From NCBI GenBank assembly GCA_954871525.1, contig OX940868.1, forward strand, positions 30,624,056-30,688,055: a stretch of 64,000 nt of DNA, in the 5' to 3' direction. This stretch comes from Parietaria judaica. Lineage: Eukaryota; Streptophyta; Magnoliopsida; Rosales; Urticaceae. This document shows positions 19,586 through 32,083 of the stretch, one piece after another. The notes beneath the pieces are model-generated. The model was not told the origin of the DNA, ran no database searches, and saw nothing but the letters and a program-made list of their open reading frames with translations. A program made the position numbers and the translations under genes. Position 1 is the stretch's first letter, and each line of letters begins with the position of its first letter.

Positions 19586-22329
19586 ATGGGGATGAAATTC
19601 TTGAACAAGAAGGGGTGGCACACGGGAAGCCTCAGGAACATCGAGAACGTGTGGAAGGCCGAGCAGAAGCACGACGCCGAGCAGAAGAAGCTCGAAGAGC
19701 TGCGAAAGCAGATTCACGAGGAGAGAGAGCGAGCCGAGTTTCGTCAGCTCCAGGAGCAAGCCGGTCTCCTACCGTAAGTCTTCTCGCTCATTGATTCGAT
19801 TTTAGTAGGCAAGATATGATCAATTGAGTCTCGTGTTTCGATTCCAGGGTTAGGGATTTTGGTTATAGTGTGATTTCGTTTAAATCTTCCGATTTCTAAA
19901 CAGTGAAGCGGATTTTGATAGATGTAATTTGGGGTTTGTCTCAATTGTAGGGTTAGGGTTTTAACGATTTTTGATTGATTGAATTTCAGTAAGCAAGAGA
20001 GGTTGGATTTCCTGTACGAATCGGGCTTAGCCGTCGGGAAAGCCAGCGCTTCTGAGGGCTTCAAAGCCCTCGAGGCATTCCCTAAGCCGGACGAGGCACC
20101 TTCATCTTCAGCCGCTGCGACTTCCCAGGTATTTTATTGAGCTCTGGATTCCCCGTGTTTGTTCAATTTCCCTGCTTTCAGCTTTGACAAAACGGATTTT
20201 AATTGTTATTTTGATGGCACTTATATCAGCAATCAGCTGTGCCTGGAGCTTTGTTCGAAGAGAAGCCGCAATCTGCCAATGATCAGTGGAGGAAACTCCA
20301 CACCGATCCCCTGCTGATGATACGGCAGCGTGAGCAAGAGGCTTTGGCCCGGGTCAAGAACAATCCTGTGCAGATGGCCATGATTCGCAAATCTGTAAGT
20401 GCTTTATCAACTCTTCAATTCAAGCTGCCATTTTTCGTAGTTCAGACTTCAGAGTTCAGATATCGATTTGGTGATTCCAATTATCTTGGTGCTTTTTGAT
20501 TGGATCTAAGTTCGTTTAGCATTTGACTTGTTTATAACTTCTCGAGGGTAAAGATGGTTCTCGATGAGGTTGATAGATAGATTTAGACTTTTTGATACCA
20601 GAAATGGAATTTGTATGTCTTATCGTCGTTGCGAGGACGTGATATCGCCATGACACTTAAGGGTTATAGAGGTCTTTCTATTCATATTTACATTCGAAGA
20701 AGGTACTAAGCCACACAATAAGGAACATACAAAGAAATTGAATTTAAGATACAAATATCACGATGCAACACATAAAAATATACACCAAAATTGTATTTTT
20801 TTGCTTTTAATACTAGTTTCATGTATTACTGGTAGTCTTTATCTCCTCGTCTTGCTATTCTCATTTTTTTTAACTCGAAATACGTGTATTTTTTTTAATA
20901 TTTGAGCTCAACAGTATTCGAGAGTTTCAGTATGTGCCCTGAAAATAAATGCAAAAGCTGATGTAACGAATATGCCTTTATTTGATATCAGCTATGGTCT
21001 AAACCTTGTTTATTTTATTTTTTTTAACAGGTTGAAGAGAAGCACAAGAAGAAGAAGAAGAAGAAGAAGAAGAAGATAAGTAAGAATTCCGATGATGAAA
21101 AGGAACATCGTAAGAAACACCGTCACAGTAGCTCAAAGCATCAAAAGCATTCATCGTCCAGCATCGACGACGAGGAAAGGAATAAGACTGATCGTAGGAA
21201 GAGCTCAAACCGTGATTCGCACTCAGATTCAGAAGATGAATCGAACAGGAAAGACATACGAAGCGAGAAGAAGAGCTATCCGAACTCGAAGTACAGAGAA
21301 CAGTCACCCGATGACCCATCGAATCGAGATACTGTGAGAAACAGACGAGAAAACGAAAACTATTGGGATTCGAAGTATAGACAACAGTCGCCCCGTGACC
21401 AATCAGACCGAGATATTTTGAGAAACAGACGAGAAAACGAGAACCATCGGGGTTCGAAGTACAGAGAACTGTCACCCGGTGACCCATCAGATCGAGAAAC
21501 TTTGAGAAGCAGACGAGAAAACGAAAACCATCGGGGTTCAAACTATAGACAACTGTCACCCGGTAATCAATCAGATCGAGATACTGTGAGAAACAGACGA
21601 GAAAACGAAAGCTATCGGAGCTCGAAGTACAGAGAGCAGTCACCTGATGACCGAATAGATCGAGATTCTGCAAGAAACAGACGAGATGAAAACTATCGGG
21701 GCTCAAAGAACAGAGAACAGTCACCCATAAACCAATCGGATCGAGGCACTGTGAGAAACAGACGTGAAAACGGAAACCATCGGGGCTCAAAGCACAGAGA
21801 GCAATCACCAGCTGGTTTGTCAGACAGAGAAACCACGAGAGACAGACGAGAAACAGGAACTTTTCCTGCCTCGAGGTACAAAGACCAATCACCACGTGAC
21901 CGGTCAGACAGAGGAAACGCGGGGGAAAGGAGAGAAAATGATAACTACCGACAAATTCTGTCAAATCAAAGCAAACCAGAACAGAATAATGACAAGACCG
22001 AAGACCAGCAGGCGACACAAAACAAGCGACGCAAGGCAGCTCCGAAGCTTTCGAAAGAAGAACAAGAGGCTCGGCTGCGAGAGATGCAGATGAACGCCGA
22101 GCTCCACGAAGACCAGCGATGGAAACGCCTGAAGAAGGCTGCCGAGGCCGACGAGCTGGAAGCTTCTCGGGCTGCCACATCAACAACCGGCAAGAATTTC
22201 TTGGACGCGGCCCAGAAGAGCATCTACGGTACAGAAAAGGGCGGGAGTGCATCGATTGCAGAGAGTGTTCGTCGCCGAACACATTACTCCCAGAACCGGT
22301 CCGAAAACGGCAATGCTTTCCGCCGGTGA
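19586..22329 (+). CDS. CWC25: Pre-mRNA splicing factor CWC25 homolog with RS/SP-type repeats
   Basis: Exons: 19586-19773, 19990-20128, 20230-20394, 21031-22329, giving 1,791 nt (596 aa). The N-terminus carries the CIR_N domain (KKGWHTGSLRNIENVWKAEQ), then QWRKLHTDPLLMIRQRE and NNPVQMAMIRKS, typical of CWC25. A poly-lysine tract from an AAG repeat opens exon 4. Eight repeats of about 28 residues follow (YREQSPDDPSNRDTVRNRRE type), then a charged C-terminal region with EEQEARLREMQMNAELHEDQ and WKRLKKAAEADELEA. Family knowledge: CWC25 joins the activated spliceosome and is needed for the first splicing step, in the nucleus. The repeats give an Arg/Ser/Pro-rich, probably disordered and phosphorylatable segment. 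Confidence 0.93.
21042..21075 (+). repeat. AAG trinucleotide repeat coding for poly-lysine in CWC25
   Basis: About ten uninterrupted AAG codons close to the 5' end of exon 4. The reading frame runs through it into the repeat region. Confidence 0.85.
21289..21945 (+). repeat. Tandem coding repeat, eight units of about 84 bp, in CWC25
   Basis: Eight consecutive units of about 28 codons share the pattern K-Y-R-E-Q-S-P-x4-S-D-R-x3-R-N-R-R-E-N-x-N-x-R-G-S. Unit 5 is one codon shorter. Units differ by substitutions but keep the frame, the SP dipeptide and the Arg-rich part, consistent with selection on the protein. Confidence 0.85.
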
Positions 22330-25300
22330 AGCAAATCCTTGGTTTTTTTCATTTAAATATTTCTCCGGTGTATTTCTATTTTTCCATGTATGGTATGAAT
22401 AACATGTGTTTAACGTTGATCTATATCACGTGAAGTACCCATTTTTAGGCTCTTGAATCACAGCTCCCAGATTTTGATATTAGGGGTTTGCAATTGGGAC
22501 TTGTCACAGCTATATCATGGATGATCGATGTATCCACGTGATGCCTTGTTGCTTAAGCAACCTACTGATTACTTTGTGGTCCAAAGTCAATCGCCTTATA
22601 TTGGATATTTATGCTTTCGCATGTACAAATAATAGATGGGCACCTTTATCATCCGGGTCGGGTGGTAATGTGGGTTTGGAGATATTATTGCATTGAATAG
22701 TTACGAGACAATTGAGTTTGCATTAAAACTATATAGGCATCATATCCGATTTACATGGGTTTATGTAGGGGTGTGGAACCCGGAAATACGGGTTTAAAAT
22801 CGCATCCAGACCAGATCTGGTTATAAAAATATTGCTTTCGGTTTATAACCAGGCTGCAGATTCGTTTTCCAAAAGCTGCATGTGGATTAGAACTAGAAAA
22901 AATCAGGAAATCGGATGGTAGGTTACTCAAGTTAATAAAAAAATGATTTTTTTTTTAATTTACTTATTTAAAATTTTGATTTGTCTTTAAAAGTAAACAA
23001 TATATAAAGTGTTGTGTTTTTGTATATAGTCATTGATAAAACTTAAAACTAAAAAGAAGAAGAGGCACTATGCAAAGTCGATGAGTGAGAGGGTTGTAAT
23101 GTAAAACTCTGATTGGAGTTTGTCTCGTCAATTGTCACCACTCATTTAAACAAAACACCAATAATTTGATTTTAGAATGAGAAGATTAATATTGTTAGGC
23201 ATTGAATAAAGTTAGGTACTTTTGGCCTGCTTGTCAAACCCAAACTCATTGTCAATGTTTGTCAATGTCACCCTCCCTCCTCCTATTAACTATTTAATAA
23301 TAATAAAAAGACTGAATTCGGGACACCTTCAACCAAGATTATTAAGTGATTAGTTAGTGCATTATCTCATCTCTCACTACCGACACTCTTTGATTCGTCA
23401 AACCAAGTTTAAGGTCGGGTGGAAGTTGTGACTCACATCCCGGTTTTGGCCCCGTCCCGACCCACTTTTATCTCGAGAACTAGGTCTTTTATGTTAAAAT
23501 TAAGAAAACTCGAGAATAAAGACCCGCTGAGGCAACGAAAAAAAATCCCAATCACAGCCCTTGTCAGTCATTTGTTTTGTTTTTCTTCATTTTTTAACAC
23601 TTACAAAAATTTAGCATAGAAATGATTTCAAAAAATCAATATGGCCGGATTTTTGCCCTATGATGGTCCAATTTTAAATGATCGAGACTCATTCGAAAAA
23701 GGACCAAAATTCCGGTACTTGATCCTAGTTTGCGAAGTTTAAGAATCAGTGTACAGATTGTGATTATGTCAGATTGTACTAATCACTAAAAAAGTGTTTA
23801 GAAGGTTTAATCACAAAAAGATAGTCACGTTCACATTCACAGCATGAAAAGTTTTGCTTGCATGGTGGTTGTGACTTGACATTATGCCAAAGTTGTGTCA
23901 TCTCATGTGGCTTTCTTTATGAATCTCTTTGTCTTCTTCTCTAATCTTAATTAATCAAGGTTTACTCACACCAATAATCTTATCTTTATGCCCATTTCAC
24001 ATTGTTTTGCAATTATTCATACCATTTTTTCTTTATGGCTGATTTTCCAATCATTTTCTTTCTTTTTAGCGAATTACCAATCTTTAGATGATAATTGTTA
24101 GAAAATAATTTGTAGTTAAATGGAAACTAAACTTGCACGGAATGGTTGGAAACGTCGAATGAAAGCTTCAATTTCGTCACGAAAGAAAGCTCGTCAAATC
24201 CAGTAATTATGCTCTTACTCGTGTTGCACATGTAATAATATGATCCTTACAAAATTTGAGACTCGAAAGTCGATAATCACAAGTATATCTATAGAATTTT
24301 TAAAGATTATAAAAAAAAGGGATAATAGCGGCATAAGTCCTCAACCTTTACTCAACTGGGGCGGCATAGCCCCAACCTCATTTAATAGCGGTATAAGTAC
24401 CAAAAGATGATTTCCGTCCATATTTGACTAATGGAAGTAGTCAACGTTTGCGTGGTCAGCTTCTCTTCAACGTGGACGCCACATAGTCCGACATGTCACC
24501 ATACATGTCATCCTCGCGTCATCAAATTTAATGCAAAATTAATTGAATCCCTCCATCACTCTTAATTTTGCATTAAATTTGATGACACGAGGATGACGTG
24601 TATGGTGACATGTCGGATTACGTGGCGTCCACGTTGACGAGACGCTGACCGCGCAAACGTTGACTACTTCCGTTAGTCAAATATGGACGGAAATCATCTT
24701 TTAGTACTTATACCGCTATTAAATGGGGTTGGGGCTATGCCGCCCCAGTTAAGTAAAGGTTGAGGACTTATGCCGCTATTATCCCTAAAAAAATGATGAC
24801 CATTGAACCGATCAGATTTTAAGGGTAAACAAAAGCGGACAAAGTCGGACATGATCTCAAACATCGATCTATCTATTTCTATTCTTTACAACACCTATGT
24901 TAGTTAATGTAGTTTGCAAAGAAGTTCCCATTTTAGCTTGGTTTGGCATACCAAACAGAAAGTACCGAATCTCATTCCACAATTTCTTACTATTAATGAG
25001 CACTAGAACAAGAAATTTATTGCCCTCAAATCTCAGTGTAAATAAATAACCCCTTTTGCTTACTAAAGCTGTGTCTATCACATCATTATGTTAATGGGGT
25101 CTCTTTGATCGCCATTGCCAAGACTCTTCCTTTCCTTCCAAACTCAAAGCCCCACTTTCTCTCTGATCGTGGCGTCTAAGAGGACATCACAACAATTAAG
25201 AGAGCAGAAAGAAAAATGGTTTAACTCATAACAACACCATTAAATATATATGGAAATGTATATAATAAGCTTCTTCAAAGCCTTCTTCCAATATTATCAG

Positions 25301-25342
25301 TCTTCTCTAAACAAAGAGGAGCGACTGTGTGTCAGGTCAGAC
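22330..25342. other. Gene-free stretch with a foldback MITE and the protease promoter
   Basis: AT-rich, no supported exon. Around 22765-22900 is a GTAGGGGTGTGGAACCCGG-like sequence resembling a decayed hAT end. The MITE at 24319-24785 is entered separately. TTAAATATATATGG near 25237-25250 is a TATA box candidate about 95 bp before the protease ATG. Confidence 0.5.
24319..24785. mobile_element. Mutator-like foldback MITE, copy 1 (467 bp)
   Basis: The whole element is one long imperfect palindrome starting GGGATAATAGCGGCATAAGT and ending with its complement. Each arm is about 215 bp with a short loop near 24540-24565. Flanks are TAAAAAAAA (24310-24318) and TAAAAAAAT (24786-24794), a 9-bp duplication with one mismatch. 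A 9-bp duplication and a G-rich terminus point to the Mutator (MULE) superfamily. It has no coding capacity. A second copy lies at 48921-49368. Confidence 0.88.
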
Positions 25343-26993
25343 ATGGGGTCACTTTGCTTTCTGGGTTTTCTCCTTCTCATGCTCGCCACCACACCACTCT
25401 CTTCTTCATCCAATCTCTTGCAAGGCATGTACATATATATATTATTTATGATCAACAGTAAAAAAGAATATTGGAAATTATTAATTTCTTAATTATATAT
25501 GATATGCTGTATTAAGCTTGTTTGAAAACGAATTTTATCGGATATTTTGGGAGCTGTGTAGGGGTAAAAACCACGGTTTTTGCCGGTTAAGACTACAGTT
25601 GTAGTAAAAGTGGCCGGAAAAATAGTGTTTTTGCCGGTGGAAATAAAAAAATGCACCGGTAAAAGCCGGTTTTTCGGAGCAAATCTTTGAGATAAACCAT
25701 GAAGCTTGTTGTTTTGCAGATGAAAAGCAGTCTAACATAGAGTTGAGCCTCTACCATATTACCCAACCAAACTCCACCAAATCTTTCTTCCAAGCCCTCC
25801 TCTCCGGAGACGAATCCCGAGTCAACTCCCTCCGGTCCCTCCTCTCCGGCGACCAAACCCAAATCAACCGGCTCCGATCCTCTTCCAAACAGAAACAAAC
25901 AGATCTCAAATCCATCAACATACCGCTGAACCCGGGCATGTCGATCGGCACCGGGAACTACTACGTGAAAATCGGGGTCGGAAGCCCTGCGAAGTACTAC
26001 GCGGTCGTGATGGACACTGGGAGCTCGCTGTCGTGGCTGCAGTGCCAGCCCTGCACAGTGTACTGCCACTCGCAGGCGGGTCCCGTCTTCGACCCTGCTG
26101 GTTCTGCCACTTACGCGAAGCTCAAGTGCGGGTCCCCGGAATGTGCTGCCACCAAGCGCGCCACGCTCAACGATCCGTTCTGTGACCGCTCCGACACCTG
26201 CATCTACACCGCTTCCTACGGAGACGCTTCCTTCTCCGTCGGCTACCTCAGCCGCGACCGCCTCGCCCTCGCCCCGGCCCAGGCGCTGCCCGGCTTCATC
26301 TTCGGCTGCGGGCAGGACAACCAAGGCCTGTTCGGGCAGGCTGCTGGGCTGCTCGGCCTCGCCCGCGACCGACTCTCGCTCCTCAATCAGGCCTCGGCGA
26401 AATACGGTAACGCCTTCGCGTACTGCCTACCGTCGGTGAAGCGGGGGCGAGGCGGGTTCCTCTCTGTTGGAGTTGCTGCTTCGGTGGCTGAAAATTGCGT
26501 GTTCACCCCGATGCTAACAGACACGAAGAACCCGAGCCTGTACTTCCTGCGGCTGAACTCCGTCTCGGTGGGGGAGAAGCCGGTGGCGGCGGCGGCGAGT
26601 GCCTACAGCGTCCCGACGATCATCGACTCCGGGACCGTGATCACGCGACTGCCCAGGGTGGTATACAACGCGCTGAGCAACGCGTTCGCAAAGGCCGTGG
26701 CAGGGAAGCTGGCAGAGGCGGAGCCGGTCTCAATACTGGACAGATGCTATAAAGGCGGTATGGCAGCGGCGGCCCGGGCGGTCCCAGCAGTGCGGTTGGT
26801 GTTCGGCGGGGGCGCGGAGCTGCGACTGGGCGCGGAGAACGTGCTAGTGGAGGTGGATGAGGGTGTGGTGTGCCTCGCTTTTGCTGCGAGCGACGGGATT
26901 GCGATAATCGGAAACCGGCAGCAGCAGAGTTTCCGGGTGGTGTATGACGTGGCCAAGGCCAGGATTGGGTTCGCTCCGGGAGGCTGCAGCTAG
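25343..26993 (+). CDS. Secreted pepsin-like aspartyl protease (A1 family)
   Basis: Best model: exons 25343-25424 and 25720-26993 (1,356 nt, 451 aa). The N-terminus is a signal peptide (hydrophobic core FLGFLLLMLA), followed by a propeptide-like basic segment. Catalytic motifs are DTGSS at residues 126-130 and DSGT at 330-333. A Cys-rich insert after the first (LQCQPCTVYCH) and YGDASFSVGYLSRDRLAL are typical of plant atypical or nodulin/CND41-like aspartyl proteases. The C-terminus ends IGNRQQQSFRVVYD...IGFAPGGCS, also typical. Intron 1 appears to use a GC donor (AAG|GCATGT). An alternative GT donor at 25458 would add 11 residues, also in phase. An ATG upstream at 25250 lies next to the TATA box, so I did not use it. 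Exon 2 is much more GC-rich than its surroundings. Confidence 0.9.
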
Positions 26994-28755
26994 GAGCTAT
27001 ACACGGTGCAATCATATCATATCATATGTATGTATTCGTATACACAATACATGTTGTATATGTGTTGTATGAAATTTGGGTATTGTTCACGTGTATATGA
27101 ATGAAGTGAAGTGATATATATATATATATATAGTGATGATAAACCATGGGTTTACAGGTTGATTCTCAAACTGTACGTGGTGGGATGTAAATCGCAGATT
27201 GAAACAGAATTTACAATATTCTACAAAAATATATTACATTATTTTGATATTGAAGTTTATGTATAAACTAGGGTTGCACAATAAGTTATTCTCTATCCGT
27301 TTTACTATTAAAATGACCTACATTCTATTATTTAATTTGAAGCCTCCTTTACATAAAATTCGTTTGCTCCGAATACCCTTGTGGGTCGAAATTTAATCTT
27401 AAATTTGGTTTTGGACCAAATTAGACTCTTTGTTTATACTTTAGTAAAAAATAAAATAAATAAAAAATTGATGAAATAGTATTTTTTTTTATTTGAAATA
27501 ATACATAAAAAGACATTTATGTCGAACGACAAGTGACGGAGCGATACTGTAGAGAAAGTCAGTGAGCAGAGCGCTCCAAAGAAAGTCTATAGATAAGAAC
27601 GCTGTTATTCTATTCGTGACTAAGGACATCGTAAATTGTAAACAGTATGATTGAGTTATATAGTATGATAATTTTGTTTATAAAAGTTAATTTATTACAA
27701 TAATTATTCATAATGTAAATTATTAAATAAAGTCTCTAGTATAGATGAGTCTTTCGTACCGGTTATAAAGTTGAAACTGAATACCGAATACCGAATACCT
27801 TGTTATATACACCCAGATCCAATTATTCTGTATTTTGGATCTTTCGGTAACAAGTTTTTGGTGCATAGGTTTGGGTTTTTCTATACATCCCTAGAATAAG
27901 GTAGCAACTTAATTATATATTGGGATAATCGTGACAAAAGTACTCAAGACTTTTATCATTGGAGTCATAATTAGTCTAAAGTGAAAAAATAGCGGCAACG
28001 ATACTCAAAATCAACAAATATGAGGAGACACATTTTTCATCACCCTTTTTTCTTTCTTTTTTTTTTCTTTTTCCGTTAAATTCAAATGAGGAAATGTTGG
28101 ATAATTGGATGAACACATAAGTGTGTATGTGTATCTCATGTGTGATTTAATAGGACGGTGCTATAAAAATTAACCAACACGCGTAACAAAAAATTAGACA
28201 GAAAAATGCTCATTTCATAATTTGACTTTTGCCACTAGCATATGAAATTAAGTTTTGCTTTGAGAACTTTCTAATTCACCAACTGTATTTTGTTAATAGA
28301 AGAATAGTACGGTAAATGTAAGACATTCACCCTACGTTTAAAGTTATGCTTTCTTGGATCCAAAATCTTTGGACTGAACCCGATCTCAAAGCCGTCCGCT
28401 CTAATCTGACCCGTCCAAATCACTATAAATTGTAGGCTGCGACCGTGTTCGACTATTATAACTTAATGTTTTTCGATCGTGCATATTTTCTCCAGCATAA
28501 AGCGAACAAATTGGATTTGGGGCGGCTCAATCCAACGTATTGCACACCCCTACCCGCATTATCCAGATAACATAAGCCAGAAAACCCAGGAGATGACAAA
28601 AGTTCGGTTTCTTGAGAAAGGCACTAAAACGTAAGTTATAATCTCATTTATTTTACACTCACTCTCCTACTATTAACAAAGCAACACCACTCGAATCACC
28701 AAAGCAATTCAAAAAGTAGCAATAATTGTACACACGAATACGCATCCAATCCCGT
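26994..28755. other. Gene-free spacer between convergent genes
   Basis: Protease 3' UTR first, with a TA microsatellite near 27114-27132. AT-rich sequence follows with no exon. At 27922-28215 is a relative of the 18798 MITE. Near 28420-28550 is a GGCGGCTCAATCCAAC...GCACACCCCTA phrase resembling a hAT end. Confidence 0.5.
27922..28215. repeat. Diverged member of the 18798 repeat family
   Basis: It begins GGGATAATCGTGACAAAAGT, like the 18798 element, and contains TGTGTATCTCATGTG and ACATTTTTCATCACC, which resemble parts of that element. The right limit is only approximate. Confidence 0.35.
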
Positions 28756-31661
28756 TCACAACATGGAGTCGAGGTACGAGTTGTCCCGGTTCCGGTTGTA
28801 GTGAAGCAGGCTGCCGTAGGTGCGGTCCCATACGCCAATGAACAGCGACTCCGCGTCGGGGCTGAAAGACACGCCGGAGATCTCGCCGAAAAAGTCAACC
28901 TCCTGCTCGCGATCGAACCCGCTCTTCACATCAAAGATGTGCACGAAGTCGGCGGGCTCCGCCATCGCCATGAACCGCCCGTCGGAGGTGAAGCGTATCG
29001 AGCGGATCGCTCCCAAATTGCCTTTCAGAACCGCCACGGATTTGGACAGATTCCGAGTGTCCCAGATCCGGCAAGTCTTGTCTTGGTTTCCCGTGGCAAA
29101 GATGTGACCGTGGGGCTGCCAGGCGGACGCAAACGAGAAGTCCAGGTGTCCTTTTAGAGTTGATATGGTCTGCAGAGACAACAAAAGTCAACATCTGGCC
29201 GAGGAGTTGACCTTTACCAGTATATTGAGGTTTAAAAGTCTCCTACCTTCCCAGTTTGAGAGTCGACAAGCAGCCCATCAGGATTATCGCCGACGATGGC
29301 TAGAAGCTTTCCGTTAGAACTTAGAGACGAGTGCTGCAATAAAGGCATCAGAATAGATCGGGTGACATAAACGGTATTCAATGGTCGTAGTTATCCTCAC
29401 CAAATCCAACTACTCAATTAAATAACTTGCTTTCTGTGGTCCCAGGTCTGTGATCTCATCACGGGCCTTCGAACAGTGTAACGCCTTTTTCCCTATCTTT
29501 TCTTACCTTGACAAACTCTAAATGTAAGAAAATTTAGCTAGTTATCTATGACTAGCTTTCTCAAATCTTGTACGCTTACACCACACACGTTATCAAGACT
29601 CACATACGTGACACTTGAACCCGAAGCGGACTAGTAGACCGTGCCTTTCTTAATTTAGTGTGACATAATACGAGGTTCATCACACTTTGTTCCGTAGCAA
29701 GATGAAAAGATATACCCACAAAAATGTTGGTAATGCAAAATAATTGTTAGAATTATACTGAGTTTAAGATATCTCTTTAGTACCAAAGAGTAAACAAATT
29801 TACCCTCTATTTCACTCTATATAGTAGCTGTAAGTTTCTATATTGGAAACACTTACATTTACAGGCCAAGGGAAAGTAAATTCCTTCGAAATCTGAAATC
29901 TCTCCATATTGAAGTCCCGAACTCCGCAATCATTATTTGAAGCCATGAAATGAACAGCACCACTGTGGAAACAACATAGGTAAGCACATGAAGAAAAAAA
30001 GGCAAAAATGTATTAATACACAGAAAAACTACAAAGAAGAGAAACCTGGGCCCATCGTAAATCTCGATAGCATTTGTGATTGCATTATCATCATATGTTG
30101 TCCTGGAACAGTAGCTTATTCCCGGTCGATCCAGATACTGCATATTGACAGAGGCAAACAATGAACTTTAAACCCGTCCCCAAAAGCAAATAAGAAATTT
30201 CAAGCTGAATAAGGTTAGGACTCTAATACAATGTAGAATTTTAAGGAATAACTTTCTGATATTTAAGTAAGGCTCTAACTAAGTTCAGACATGGCACATA
30301 AGCATAGGTTATTTGGGAATTGACAGGAACCAAGGTAGAAATAAAACACAAACCAACAAAATTCCTATAAGAGATGGATTCCCGATAATTTTATTGAATA
30401 AATAGAAGTTCTGAATAACAAATGTAGCAACCGTTTCTTCAAAAACACGACCCAAGCTCTCCCTAAAGACATAAGAGAAAATATGCCATATCTGACTAGC
30501 CGCCTCCCCTTGAAATTGGCCCCTAATATATAGGTTAGGTAACCCTAATCACTATTTACTGTAATAATTTTATTCCTAACAAAATTAAACATTACATAAA
30601 TGTAACAGAGGAAGAAAGATTTACCTTGCAAATAAGCTCCCCCTGAAATCCACCGGCAATTAACAAGTTGTCCCGAACAGCCAGTGTACTAACTTGGGTC
30701 TGACTAAATCCTTCCAAGATACTTCCAGGGTGTTTCTGTAAGATATATTGAGCGGATTTAAATTCTCAGTAATTACTTATTGAGATCGAATCCAGAAAAC
30801 AAAAGCAAGCTAAATAAACATATTATAATAATGGATAACAGGAGATCTTGAAAGAAGAAGGCACCTCACACGGGGCAACGTGCCCGGAAACATCAAGAAC
30901 TTCAGTTTTCTGGCCTGTTATTGCAGACCAATGAAGGACTGAGAAGTGCGACAAAAGATAGACATCATGCTTCGTTGTAGACCAAACCAAGTTCCGCAAC
31001 TACAAATACAAACGATGCCATCAACAGTAATAAACAAAAACATTATCAAAATCATTAAGAAACAACGCTGCTTCAAAACAAATGAGTCGATAAACTGGAC
31101 ATACTTGAAAGTGGAAGATTGTTGATTTTACAGCTCTATTATTTCGCCAAAAGGAATAGAACGATCCGTCTTTCTTGGTTATTTTGCATTCCTATAAAAA
31201 AGGGTACATGGTAAGTTTATAGCCCAGAGCAACAAAAAAGTTCAAGATATTAATGGACCGTGAAATTAACCTTCTCGGAACCTTCTCCTGATTGCGGAAC
31301 ATTTTCGTAATTCTTATACTCCTCGACTCTAGTTTGCCTATACCTCTCCCTCGAAATCGTCACCCTCTCCCACAGAATCCCTTGAATATCCTTCCCTCTC
31401 CTAGCATCCGCAGCGGACGTGTCGGTGATTTTACTTTCCTGCAAAACCACACAATAAGAAACATAATAAAAAAAGACGTGCCGGTATTTCTGACTAATTC
31501 ACGCAAGAACGGGAACGAACCATATCATATTCATCTTCGTCCTCCTCATCTGAATCGGATTCACCAGCAACTCTACCACTGAAATACACACTCTCGTCTT
31601 CTTCTGCCATCTCGTTCTCATCCACAACGTGATCCAACTCTTCCCCTTCAAATTCGGCCAT
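28756..31661 (-). CDS. WD40-repeat protein, nine coding exons
   Basis: Exons in reading order: 31661-31521, 31438-31271, 31191-31105, 30999-30865, 30735-30625, 30137-30046, 29962-29857, 29333-29247, 29169-28756; 1,341 nt, 446 aa. An acidic N-terminal region (DSDEEDEDE) is followed by a basic one (RERYRQTRVEEYKNYENVP), then WD40-type blades, clearest at GHLDFSFASAWQPHGHIFAT, GNQDKTCRIWDTRN, IRFTSDGRFMAMA and ISGVSFSPDAESLFIGVWD. It belongs to a conserved family of single-copy-like plant WD40 proteins resembling fungal C2A9.03-type proteins. I do not know a specific function. WD40 propellers usually act as protein-binding platforms. All splice sites are GT-AG and phases agree. It is divergent from the next gene. 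Confidence 0.93.
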
Positions 31662-32083
31662 ATTAACCTAGATTCTGTCCCATAGCCAACACCAGCACGT
31701 CGAAGCCACGAGAGCATCACATAAAAACAATAAATTAGAATCTCATTGCACTGTAAATCATACAGAAGATGAAGACCGACAGTCACATTCATCTTCACGG
31801 CAGCAAAACGAAATCATAACCCCGTGCTTCGAAGCCTAAATTCCATTTCACAATCCATTAAATAAACTCCAAACTCTGTTGTGAAGAACTGCTAGATCAT
31901 TTTTCATAAACGACCCAATTACCAAAAAAAAAATTCCAATAAAAAAAAATCTGGACTTAGGACAAGGCAAAACAAGCAAACAACCATGAATCGCCGTACA
32001 AACTGCAAATCCAAAAAACCCTAGACTGCAGATAAAATCGGCAAGAAATCGAAAGAAATGAAAAAAGGAAAATAAAATCAAAC

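Noticed and set aside
20999..22282. 427-residue minus-strand open frame with repeated FLVCFSQYLD-like units
   Set aside because: It is the mirror of the CWC25 repeat exon. The repetition comes from the sense-strand repeats, and it crosses the splice acceptor.
25250..25342. Upstream in-frame ATG of the aspartyl protease
   Set aside because: It lies immediately after the TATA box candidate, so it is unlikely to be in the mRNA. The ATG at 25343 starts directly with a signal peptide.
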